This document shows, in pieces, positions 12,301-20,892 of a stretch of 64,000 nt of DNA. Position 1 is the first letter of the stretch; every line of letters begins with the position of its first letter. The notes beneath the pieces were generated by a model. The model was not told the DNA's origin and made no database searches. It saw nothing but the letters and a program-made list of their open reading frames with translations. The position numbers and the translations under genes are program-made. This DNA comes from Strigamia acuminata. Lineage: Eukaryota; Arthropoda; Chilopoda; Geophilomorpha; Linotaeniidae. The DNA is taken from positions 3,003,605-3,067,604 of the forward strand of contig OX442321.1 of assembly GCA_949358305.1 (NCBI GenBank). The letters are read 5' to 3'.

Positions 12301-14086
12301 TCATTACTGGGCTCAGTATTTCTATTGCGATGTGTCACCATGCTCATTACGTCACTGTCCGTACCGGGTCGTCACCTGGAGTGCAAAGCGCGGGTAATTC
12401 AAATTAATCGTTTTTCTATGACCGGGAAAATTAATAAACAAAAATTTTGAATTTCAGCCAGAAGGAGACTTTTGGGGAACCCTCGACCAGGCGTTTGCGA
12501 TCTGGAAAGGTGCAGGCATGTCGATCCAAGGCGTACGGACCTGTGGAGATTACATGTTCAGTGGACACACCATCATGCTTACCATGCTCAATTTTTTCAT
12601 TACTGAATGTAAATTGATTCCCGGGCCGGCTCGAGATGGTTTTTCTCTGTCAAAATGATGTTGTTGTGGTTTTTCGGTTAAAAATGGGTGGATTCGTGCA
12701 TAAAAATGCATTTTGTTGTTAACAGATTCGATTTTTGGGCAGAAAATGCATTTTTTTTAGACAAAAACGTGCATATTTGCACCAAAAAGTGGATTGAAGC
12801 AACCGAGAATGGGTTTTTTTAATCTAAAAAATTTATTTATGTTGCAAAAATGCATATTTTTTAACCTTCCCATAGCCAAGCCTAGTTTCCACCATTGCTA
12901 GCTAAGGTCGGTCAAATCGGCCTTCTTTTAAAATGCTTCTGCGCATGTGCAGAATCACATTTTTCCTGGTGCAATCGCATTTTTCCTGGTAAAAGCACAT
13001 GTTTTAGGACTAATTTTAATACGCCACCTAGTGCAAACAGATGGCAAAGCAGTGTACGGCGCTCCCATTAAGGGTGTTTTATGTTATAAATATTAAATTA
13101 TCTTAATAATAATTGAAAAACTATTTGTATTTAGACATTATAAAATAAGAAAAAAAAGTTTTTGAGGAATACAACTTAACCTCATTAATTAATTATCAGA
13201 AAAAAAAGAATTACAGTGATTTTTCCCCTTCTGTAATTTTTTTGACCTACCATGGCTATGGGAAGGTTAAAAAAAAGCTTCTATTTTTGAGCAAAAAATG
13301 CATTATTTTCAATAAGCACGTGCATTTTGCACCAAAAAATGCATTATTTTCAATAAGCACGTGCATTTTGCACCAGAAAATGCATTATTTTCAATAAGCA
13401 CGTGCATTTTGCACCAAAAAATGCATTATTTTCAATAAGCACGTGCATTTTGCACCAAAAAATGCATTATTTTCAATAAGCACGTGCATTTTGCACCAAA
13501 AAATGCATTATTTTCAATAACAACCTGCATTTTGCACCAAAATGTGCAATTATGCAGCAAGAATTGCATTTTTTTTCAATAATTACCTGCATTTTGCACC
13601 AAAAATGTGCATTTATGCAACAAGAATTGCATTATTTTGCACCGAAACACCAAACATCCCCGAGCCGGCCCTGAAATTAAAAACAAAAACCAAAACAAAC
13701 TATTAACAAACCAAATTCATCTTGCAGATACGCCCCGCAACATGTACTATCTCCACACTTTTACCTGGGTTCTGAACATGTTCGGCATTTTCTTTATTCT
13801 GGCAGCGCACGAGCATTATTCCATCGACGTGTTCATGGCCTTCTACATCTCGACGAGGCTCTTCCTCTACTACCACACGCTGGCCAACAACCGCGACCTC
13901 ATGCAGAGGGACAGCAAACGCACGCGCATTTGGTTCCCCCTCTTTTCCTTCTTCGAAGGCCGCGTCGGCGGCATCGTGCCCAACGAGTACGAGTGGCCCA
14001 TCCCCACCTCCAAAATCAAGAGTTTACTCAGGAAGTTGAGCAATCTGACGAAAGAGGGCAGTATGCGCAAAGAGCGCATGGATTAA
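9362..14086 (+). CDS. SAMD8: Sphingomyelin synthase-related protein (SAM-domain ceramide phosphoethanolamine synthase)
   Basis: Exons 9362-9523, 10525-11024, 12276-12393, 12458-12608 and 13728-14086 join to 429 residues, the usual SMSr length. Residues about 1-75 form the SAM domain ([13 protein letters not shown], then LGDIKRLM). A basic/acidic linker follows, then six predicted membrane helices with the family signatures [20 protein letters not shown] and [14 protein letters not shown]. The catalytic His-His-Asp triad is complete (SGHT and AAHEHYSID). The enzyme acts in the ER membrane on ceramide and makes ceramide phosphoethanolamine; related proteins also restrain ceramide levels. The start is the first codon of its exon. 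If the leader exon ending at 9282 is used, an in-frame upstream ATG at 9277 would add two residues. Three of its introns carry private minisatellites and one also carries a MITE. Confidence 0.96.
9780..10510. repeat. T-rich low-complexity repeat in SAMD8 intron 1
   Basis: Runs of TTTTTGTGTTATTTTCGTG and TTGGTTATTTTTCTG are repeated irregularly over about 730 bp. The strand bias removes stop codons and gives long Phe/Leu/Val frames on the plus strand, one of which runs on into exon 2. These are artefacts of the repeat. Confidence 0.9.
11130..12000. repeat. 31 bp tandem repeat in SAMD8 intron 2
   Basis: About 28 copies of a 31 bp unit containing ATTGATTGAAATCATGAAA with variable TTTTGTATAAAA or TTTAATTAAAA tails. 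It starts about 100 bp after the donor of exon 2 and occupies roughly 70 percent of the intron. Confidence 0.93.
12861..13270. mobile_element. piggyBac-like MITE in SAMD8 intron 4
   Basis: TTAA at 12861-12864 is followed by CCTTCCCATAGCCAAG. The inverted copy CATGGCTATGGGAAGG is followed by TTAA at 13267-13270. The TIRs match at 15 of 16 positions and TTAA is the obligatory piggyBac target duplication. The 402 bp interior has no transposase, so it is a non-autonomous element. Confidence 0.78.
13290..13640. repeat. 41 bp tandem repeat in SAMD8 intron 4
   Basis: The unit contains CATTTTGCACCAAAAAATGC and ATTATTTTCAATAAGCACGTG with a 41 bp period; the first five or six copies are nearly perfect and the later ones decay. 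Related TGCATTTTT-type sequence also lies left of the MITE (12680-12860), so the MITE probably split an older array. Confidence 0.9.
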
Positions 14087-14304
14087 TCGAACCAAATTCC
14101 AATTTTTTGCACAAATTTATAATTTATTCCTAATATATTATAAAAAAAAAAAAAAAATTATACGATGTAATTATTATTTTTTTTGTGACCTTTTTTTGGA
14201 AATTGTTTCCATTTTGGAAAACTCTTTTTTCTGTAAATTTTGAATCGATTTTGTCGCTTTTTTCGCTTTTTTCGCTTTTTTTTCGTTTTCGGGTTCGAAA
14301 TTTT

Positions 14305-16208
14305 CTATTTAAATTTAGCGAAACGCTCGAGGAACCGTCGGAAAGGTTTTTCAGTGTCCGTGGGGGTCTTGGGGATGCGACAAACGCGTCGAAACGCCGG
14401 GGATTGCAAAGCGACGTTTTGAACGAGTCCGATTAAACTGGACGCGGTCCAATACAATGCCATACACTGTTACGTTTGAAATGAAATGGAAACAAATAAA
14501 AATTGATTATATTTTTATACGAATTTGTGTGCGATAATGAACTCACGCTGGGCACGTTGGCGGCGAAGAAAACCATGAATAAACTCGTGGCGCGCATCGC
14601 GTTGGTGACGAGGCGATGGAAGCGCGTTATTTTCACCTGGTTGAGTGCGTGGACCTGGAGGAAAAAGGTGTTGGTTGTTGGTTGGTTGGTTGATTGAGGG
14701 GAATTACTTCGACGATGGCTAGGTTGAGTAGTCCTAGAGTGATGGGGAGGATCCAGAAGGGGTCCGGGAGGGTTAGATTCGAGAACCATAGTGCGCCGCC
14801 GATGCTTAGGTCTTCGTGTAATGTTTGAGCAGCTGGAAAACAATTGGTTTTGATAAACAGAAGAATTGGTGGAAAATGTTGGGAGTTTTGGTGGAATTGG
14901 TGGAAAATGATGGAAGTTTTGGTGGAATTTATGGAAGATGTTGGAAGTTTTGTTGAAATTGATGGAAAATCGTGGAAATTTTGTCGAAATTTATCAAAAA
15001 TTTCTTAAAAATCTCGAAGTTTGTGTTGAAATTTATCAAAAATTCTCGAATTTTCTTAAAATTTATCAAAAATTCTCAAATTCTCTTAAAATTTATCAGA
15101 AAATTCTTAAATTCTCTTAAAATTTATCAGAAAATTCTCAAATTCTCTTAAAATTTATCAAAATTTAGCAAATTTTCTTAAATTTCACTAAAAATTGTCA
15201 AATTTTCTCAAAATTTACCAAAAATTGTCAAATATTTCTCAAATTTACAAAAAATTGTCAGATTTTCTTACAATTTATCAAAAGTCTCAAATTCTCTCAA
15301 AATTCATCAAAAAAATTCAAAATTTATTACAAATTTTCATCAACAAATCTGAAATTTTCTCAAAATTCATCAAAATTTCTCAAAATCATCAAAAATTATC
15401 AACATTTCTTAAAAAATTCATCAAAAATTTCCAAATTTTCATCAAAACCCCTCAAACTCCATCAAAATTAATCAACCATTCTCCAACACCCAGAAAAAAC
15501 CCCTTAAATCCAAATCCAAATCTCCAATTTACCCGCATTTTTCTCCGGCAACATATAAACCATATTCCTCAACGCAAACGACACACAAACCCACAACGGC
15601 ATCTGTATCAAAACGACCAAAACCGACTTCGCCGGATGACAATTCTCCTCCACAATCAATCCCTTTATCACCTTCTTCAACTAAAAAACAAAAAAAAAAT
15701 TAACAACAATCCCCACAACCTCAAAACCAACCGAAAACCAAACGCACAAAACCCGAATACTTACACTTCGGTTATACATATACCTCGAGTGTTTCTCCGA
15801 CCAATTATACATCTTCGCCGCCCGCGCCGTTTCCCGCTTTAATTCATCGACTAGCGGCGGAATTCGCAAATGCACATTCTGTATCTTGGCTATTATGAAC
15901 CGCTGATAAATCGACACTGGAAAAGTGATTAAAGTCCGCAACCCAACCGTACATATTACAATAGTCGCCCACCAAGGCAAATTCAAGCTGTTATGCGCAA
16001 CTTCTATGTATGATTGACAGGCCAAAACGGGCTCCGACTGCGATATTTGCGCCGCCCATTGAAAATTCCGCCGAAATTCACGTTGTGGTCTCACTATCCG
16101 CTCGTCCGCACTCAAATACGTCAAACTTCTCGCAATTTCCAACCCTGGTTTATAAAATTTCGGTTTAAACAACGTTTTAAACACCGGACTCAACGTTAGT
16201 ATTTTCAT
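14305..16208 (-). CDS. COX18: Cytochrome c oxidase assembly protein COX18 (YidC/Oxa1 family insertase)
   Basis: Minus-strand exons 15765-16208, 15533-15680, 14708-14832, 14547-14654 and 14305-14466 join in frame to 328 residues, close to the usual length of about 330. The N-terminus is basic, without acidic residues for the first 20 positions, as for a mitochondrial presequence. The core shows LPWWATIVICTVGLRTLITF (first membrane helix), the matrix loop VDELKRETARAAKMYNWS, then IQMPLWVCVSFALRNMVYM, TLPDPFWILPITLGLLNLAI and CMALYWTASSLIGLVQNVAL. It inserts and exports the COX2 C-terminal tail across the inner mitochondrial membrane. It converges with SAMD8 (218 bp apart) and diverges from GAR1 (159 bp apart). 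Confidence 0.95.
14985..15475. repeat. Degenerate AT-rich minisatellite in COX18 intron 2
   Basis: Repeated AAATTTATCAAAAATTCTC-type units with a period near 30 bp fill most of the 700 bp intron between the second and third coding exons. The right edge near 15475 grades into unique sequence next to exon 2. Confidence 0.85.
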
Positions 16209-16367
16209 TTTTCACCTAGCGGTGAATTTGTCAATTTGTCTATCCACAGACCAATCCCACCACAACGCGAATAGATTCGTCCTGCCAACAGACTAATCCT
16301 CCAAACCAGACGTGATTAATAGATTACAGCACTACACGTGGTTGTTTATACCTGCTTTGTATTGAAA
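16209..16367. promoter_or_regulatory. Compact bidirectional promoter between COX18 and GAR1
   Basis: Only 159 bp separate the two start codons, so both 5' UTRs and both core promoters must share this stretch. No TATA box is obvious. Shared regulation of a mitochondrial assembly factor and a nucleolar protein is inferred from the arrangement only. Confidence 0.6.
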
Positions 16368-17258
16368 ATGAGTCGCGGAGGTTTCAGAGGACGTGGCGGC
16401 GGTGGCGGAGGATTCCGGGGAAGAGGACGAGGTGGCGGCGGAGGCGGAGGCGGCGGATTCGGCCGAGGTGGTTTCAATCGCGGCGGATACGATCAGGAAC
16501 CGGAAAGTGTTGTCGGTGCGTTTTTCAATCGAAAAATTTTTTTTTAAATCTTTTAACGGATTTTTTCATTTATTTTCGTACAGAAATGGGAGAATTTAGT
16601 CATCCGTGTCAGGACCAACTTGTCGTTAAATCCACCATCGAACAAGTGCCATTTTTCAACGCGCCAATCTACCTTGAGAACAAGAAACCGATCGGAAAAA
16701 TAGACGAAATTCTGGGCGCGATCAGAAACTACGTCAGTAACTCTCAAAAATCATTCAAACCAGCGATAATTAATGACGATTTTTATTATTGTTTTCTTTT
16801 CTTTAGTTCGTCAGCATTAAACTATCGGACGACATGAAAGCGTCGTCATTCACGAAAAACCAAAAAGTAAAAAAATACACTCGAAAAATATTAAAATCCA
16901 GAAATTCTAATCGATAAATGATTTCAGCTTTACATCGACCCAGCGAAATTGTTGCCCTTGCAACGGTTTCTACCCAAAGCGCCCGGATCGGTTCAGAAAC
17001 GTGGCGGCGGCAGAGGGCGCGGCGGTTTGTTTTTATTTACTTTTTACCGATTAAATCAATAATTAATCGATTTTTTTTAACGTTTCAGGTGGTCGTGGTG
17101 GTGGACGAGGTTTCGGGGGCCGTGGGGGTGGCGGTGGACGGGGTCGTGGAGGCGGTGGTGGTCGCGGTTTTGGCGGCGGCGGTAGAGGCAGAGGTGGCGG
17201 CGGTGGTCGAGGGTTTGGCGGCGGCGGTGGTAGGAGAGGAGGATTTAATAAACACTGA
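16368..17258 (+). CDS. GAR1: H/ACA ribonucleoprotein complex subunit 1
   Basis: Exons 16368-16515, 16584-16732, 16807-16866, 16928-17024 and 17089-17258 join in frame to 207 residues. The N-terminus is a Gly/Arg (RGG) domain. Residues about 50-150 form the Gar1 beta-barrel with [35 protein letters not shown] and [15 protein letters not shown]. The C-terminus is a second RGG domain ending GGFNKH. GAR1 works in box H/ACA snoRNPs with dyskerin, NOP10 and NHP2 in rRNA pseudouridylation and in telomerase RNP in some animals. I chose the ATG at 16368 because it opens directly with the RGG domain; an in-frame ATG ten codons earlier would add an atypical hydrophobic leader. The stop is 341 bp upstream of the THAP start. 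Confidence 0.96.
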
Positions 17259-17599
17259 AAATGTTTAATTTTGTTTCGAAATGTCGTGATTTGCTTAAAT
17301 AAAAATTTTTATTCTATTAAAAATGTGTGTTTATGTGTTATTTGACTGGGGTATCGGTCTGGCGCTAGTTGGTGGGCTAGTTAGTTGTGAAATTCACCGG
17401 TAGGGATATTTTTGCAGGGACAATAATCATGTTAGCAAATTTTAAACTCGTATAATTCATTGTTGGTTGTGTGGATTATTCAATTGGGGATTGTTTTCGG
17501 TGTTTTGTGTTTTTAAAATTATCGTTGGTGGTGAGAAAAGGGAAGGATTTAAGTAGTGGTCGCGACAAGATGAGAAAGTCAGAATCCTAACGGGAAAAA

Positions 17600-19147
17600 A
17601 TGACAAATTGCTCGGTTCCGGACTGCAAATCGGCGAAACGTAAAACACCTGGTATCAGTTTTCACGAATTTCCATCCAAAGAACCCAGGAGAAGTCAATG
17701 GATCCAAATCATACAGAGTTGTGGTAAAAAAAAATCGAGATTTAGATGTTTTGGATGAAAATTTGACGCCAGTTGCGCTAACCGATCACAGGAGTGCTCG
17801 GTTCGCGCGGGCTGCTTCGTGCTTGGTGCGGAGAGACATCGACTTGTAGTAAATTCAGTTTGGTGCTTTAGTTTGTAAAGTACGTGTTGAAAAGCACCGG
17901 TTGGCCATTGTTGGATCCAGGAGGAGACCCGTAGCTAGGCAATGGAAAAAATTCATCTTTTGCGTCTAAAAATTCATTCGGAGACTAAAGATGTTCATTT
18001 TTAGACCAAAACAATCATTTTTTGATGTAAAATAATCAAATTTTGGTCATAAACATGCAATTTTTGGCCATAAACATGCAATTTTTGGCCAAAATCATTT
18101 AAATTGGGCCAAAACAATCATTTTTTGATCAAAAATAGTCAAGTTTTGACCATACACATCCAATTTTTGGCAAAAATCATTTAAATTTTGGCCAAAACAA
18201 TCATTTTTTGATTAAAAATAGTTAAGTTTTGACCATAAACATCCAATTTTTGGTCAAAATCATTTAAATTTTGGCCAAAACAATCATTTTTTGATTAAAA
18301 ATAGTTAAGTTTTGATCATAAACATCCAATTTTGGCCAAAATTATTTAAATTTTGGCCAAAACACTCAATTATTAGTCTAAAACAGTCAATTTTTGTTCA
18401 AATTTGTTTTCAAATTTGTTTTCAAATTTGTTTTCAAATTTTTGTTTAAATTTTTGTTCAAATTTGTTCAAATTTTTGTTCAAATTTGTTCAAATTTTTG
18501 TTCAAATTTGTTCAAATTTTTGTTCAAATATGTTTAAATTTTTGTTCAAAAAATTGAACCAAAATGGCCACCCTAATTGATGGGAAAAAATTCGATATTT
18601 CGGTCCAGCGAAAACACTAAATCTCAAATAATTAATTTTTCTTTTAAATTATAAATTAATTTCTATTTCCATTCCAGAGGGAAACGGTCAATCATGGCAG
18701 CCATCCGACCACTCGGTGATCTGCGGCTTCCATTTTCGCCCGGAAGACTTCAAACCAAACTGCAAACACTTCATCCTCCTACCAGAAGCCATTCCGAACG
18801 TTTTCAACGACGCTTCGAAATACCATCTGGCAAAACTGAAGAAAAGAAGACAAATCCTGACGCGCACGGTCCCGTCCGCGACTAAGATCCGATCGCTCAA
18901 GAGGAGCCGCAAAGAGGAGAAGGAGAACGACACGTCCACCGAAGAAAATCACAAAATTTCAAATCCCGACACCGAACCAGAGGTGGCCTCGGTCGGTTGC
19001 CAGACCGAAATCCTGTCCGTTAAAATGCTGAGGCGGTATCAGGATGAATTGCGACAAGCGAAGACCACGGCCAGTTGTTTGGTCAAGAGATTAGAAATGT
19101 TGGAAAATGAAATCAAAGAGTTAATCGATGAGAAAAGTGTTTTGTGA
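17600..19147 (+). CDS. THAP-domain DNA-binding protein with C-terminal coiled coil
   Basis: Two exons, 17600-17723 and 18678-19147, give 197 residues. Residues 1-90 form a complete C2CH THAP zinc finger: MTNCSVPDC supplies the first two cysteines, FHEFPS and RSQWIQII the invariant Phe, Pro and Trp, VICGFHF the last Cys and His, and LLPEAIPNVF is the AVPTIF-like box that closes the domain. A basic stretch (KKRRQ, KRSRKEEKE) and a heptad-like coiled coil (about 145-195, LRRYQDELRQAK) follow, suggesting dimerisation. THAP proteins bind specific DNA through this domain; some derive from P-element transposases, but no transposase core is present. The 954 bp intron is filled by repeats. The exact paralogue is not identifiable. 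Confidence 0.9.
17770..18560. repeat. Dispersed repeat plus private minisatellite in THAP intron
   Basis: A block ending GTTGGATCCAGGAGG-rGACC (about 17900-17945) is shared with 23578-23630, where it is also followed by an AT-rich tandem array. Here the array consists of AAAACAATCATTTTTTGAT and ATAAACATCCAATTTTTGG units followed by CAAATTTTTGTT repeats (18390-18550). The part before it (GTTGCGCTAACCGATCA ... CGGTTCGCGCGG) faintly resembles tRNA-type A and B boxes, so a SINE origin is possible but not shown. Confidence 0.6.
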
Positions 19148-19375
19148 GAACACGGAGAATTAAAGTACGCGCGATCACGACAAGAGCAGAAGTACTAGTA
19201 TGTATTTTAGTAATGCTTAATAAATTACTTTATGAAGAAGGGTTTGTTTGATGTTTTGTTAAGATAGCGTAAGTGCTCTGACAGATCACCCGTTCTTCTG
19301 TTGACAGAAATATAGATTCTTTTCCGAAGACTTGTTTAAACATCTTCCACTGCAATTTTTCGTACTTATTTCAAC

Positions 19376-19735
19376 AGTTTGGTCTGTTTAAATGTTTATT
19401 TTAGTCGTTTTGTTCAATTTAGACGTGTATTTTAGTCGTTTGTTTGTTCAATTTGGAGGTTTATTTGGGCCGTTTTGTTCAATTTAGACGTGTATTTTAG
19501 TCGTTTTCACCAATTTTGAAGTTTATTTGGGTCGTTTTGATCAATTTAGAGGTTTATTTGGGTCGTTTTGTTCAATTTAGACGTGTATTTTAGTCGTTTT
19601 GTTCAATTTAGAGGTTTATTTGGGCCGTTTTGTTCAATTTAGACATGTATTTTAGTCGTTTGTTCAATTTATTGAATTTATTGAATTCAGTTGTTTTGGT
19701 CAATTTACATACCGCATTGAATTAGCATTTTGCGC
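19376..19735. repeat. Minisatellite within a dispersed repeat (expanded copy)
   Basis: About nine units of GTTCAATTTAGACGTGTA / GTTCAATTTAGAGGTTTA plus TTTAGTCGTTTT spacers, followed by a tail GAATTAGCATTTTGCGCCCTA. The same element with only about three units and the same tail lies at 37470-37600 and in its duplicate, so the array has expanded here or contracted there. Confidence 0.8.
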
Positions 19736-19831
19736 CCTACGAGCTTTACGTTAATAACATAACACAATAACTATTCTGAAATATAGAAATATGAAACTTA
19801 CTTTTATTTAGCCTCAGAAATCCTGGAAATG

Positions 19832-20149
19832 CCAACTATACTCTGGTTCGACTCAAGAGTATGCTCTTCTAAGAGCCGCATTACTCCTAACTCAAGTTTT
19901 ATTACTACCACTAGGAGAAGTAGTTTTTATTTTTATTATGATTTGTGATTGTTATTACCATTTAAGTTGATATAATTTTGATTATTTTTATACATAAATA
20001 TTAATTCCTTGTAAGAAATAAAGTTCTATGGACATATGAATGAAAAACTCATGTTTGTTATGGTGTTTGGGTCTACATTTATGGATCACTACACCAGTGA
20101 TGCGGCTCTTAGAAGGGCATACTCTTGAGTCGAACCAGAGTATAGTTGG
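19832..20149. mobile_element. Hairpin MITE, family TATACTCTGG (copy A)
   Basis: CCAACTATACTCTGGTTCG on the left has a nearly perfect inverted copy on the right (one mismatch in about 50 bp). The body contains ATTACTCCTAACT, ACCACTAGGAGAAGTAGTTTTTAT and GGTGTTTGGGTCTA, shared with copies at 58325-58717 and 60723-61140. The 318 bp element sits inside a flank that is continuous at about 38475 (GGTCCATCTCGAAACTAT), which gives a filled-versus-empty comparison. Confidence 0.85.
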
Positions 20150-20890
20150 TCCATCTCGAAACTATATGGCAAGACTAATCAAAATTAGAAAATGAATACG
20201 AGAATTACAAAATTATAATCTCAGCGGTTCTCAAACCTTTTTGGCTGCGGAGCTGTTTACACGAATAAAAGTTTGATGTCGCGTCCCAGTGGTCCACTAA
20301 CAGCAGGTGTTGCATATCTATTGATGATGCTTACCTTTGTAGATTTTCTAGTTTTCTGAAATGTACCGTATTTATCAATTTGTGCTACTTGTACACATAC
20401 CTTCACCACACCAGAAAATGAAATAAATCATGTCAATTTTAAATTTCCGTAATTTTAAAATTTAAATTATTTTTTAAGTTTTAAATTTTTAAATTTAATT
20501 TTTTTAAAAATATTTAATTTAAATTTTTTTAAAAATATTTAATTTAAATTTTTTTAAAAATATTTAATTTAAATTTTTTTAAAAATATTTAATTTAAATT
20601 TTTTTTAAATTTTTTTTTTTAGAATTTAAAAATTAAAAATTTAATTTTTTTTTAAATTTGTCAACTTTTTGTTATGTTAATTGAAATAAACAGTCAAAAT
20701 GCCAAATTTAATAGTGCTCAAGACATTACTTTACACATGAACAATTTGTTTGTATATTTTCCGCCTAGGTGATAATCCTGGCTTACAATTCAGGCACAGG
20801 CTAATAACTATTGTTTCCACTATAATATATTCCCACAATTATTGTTGAAATGCCGCATAATCCCAAACAAAAGCAAGAGTTATTTCTTAA
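20150..20890. other. 3' flank of gene G1 with AT-rich 25 bp minisatellite
   Basis: Most of this flank (GGTCCATCTCGAAACTAT, TTTTTGGCTGCGGAGC, CTTTGTAGATTTTCTAG, GGTGATAATCCTGG) recurs beside A2, A3 and Q. It is therefore a conserved non-coding part of the duplicated gene unit. Bases 20455-20655 hold a tandem array of about 25 bp (TTTAATTTAAATTTTTTTAA); the homologous place at 38740-38940 has its own 25 bp array (TAATTTTCTTAAATATT). Confidence 0.6.
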
Positions 20891-20892
20891 AC

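Noticed and set aside
17770-17945. tRNA gene or bona fide SINE
   Set aside because: Only weak resemblance to A and B boxes; no cloverleaf could be drawn and no target duplication was seen.
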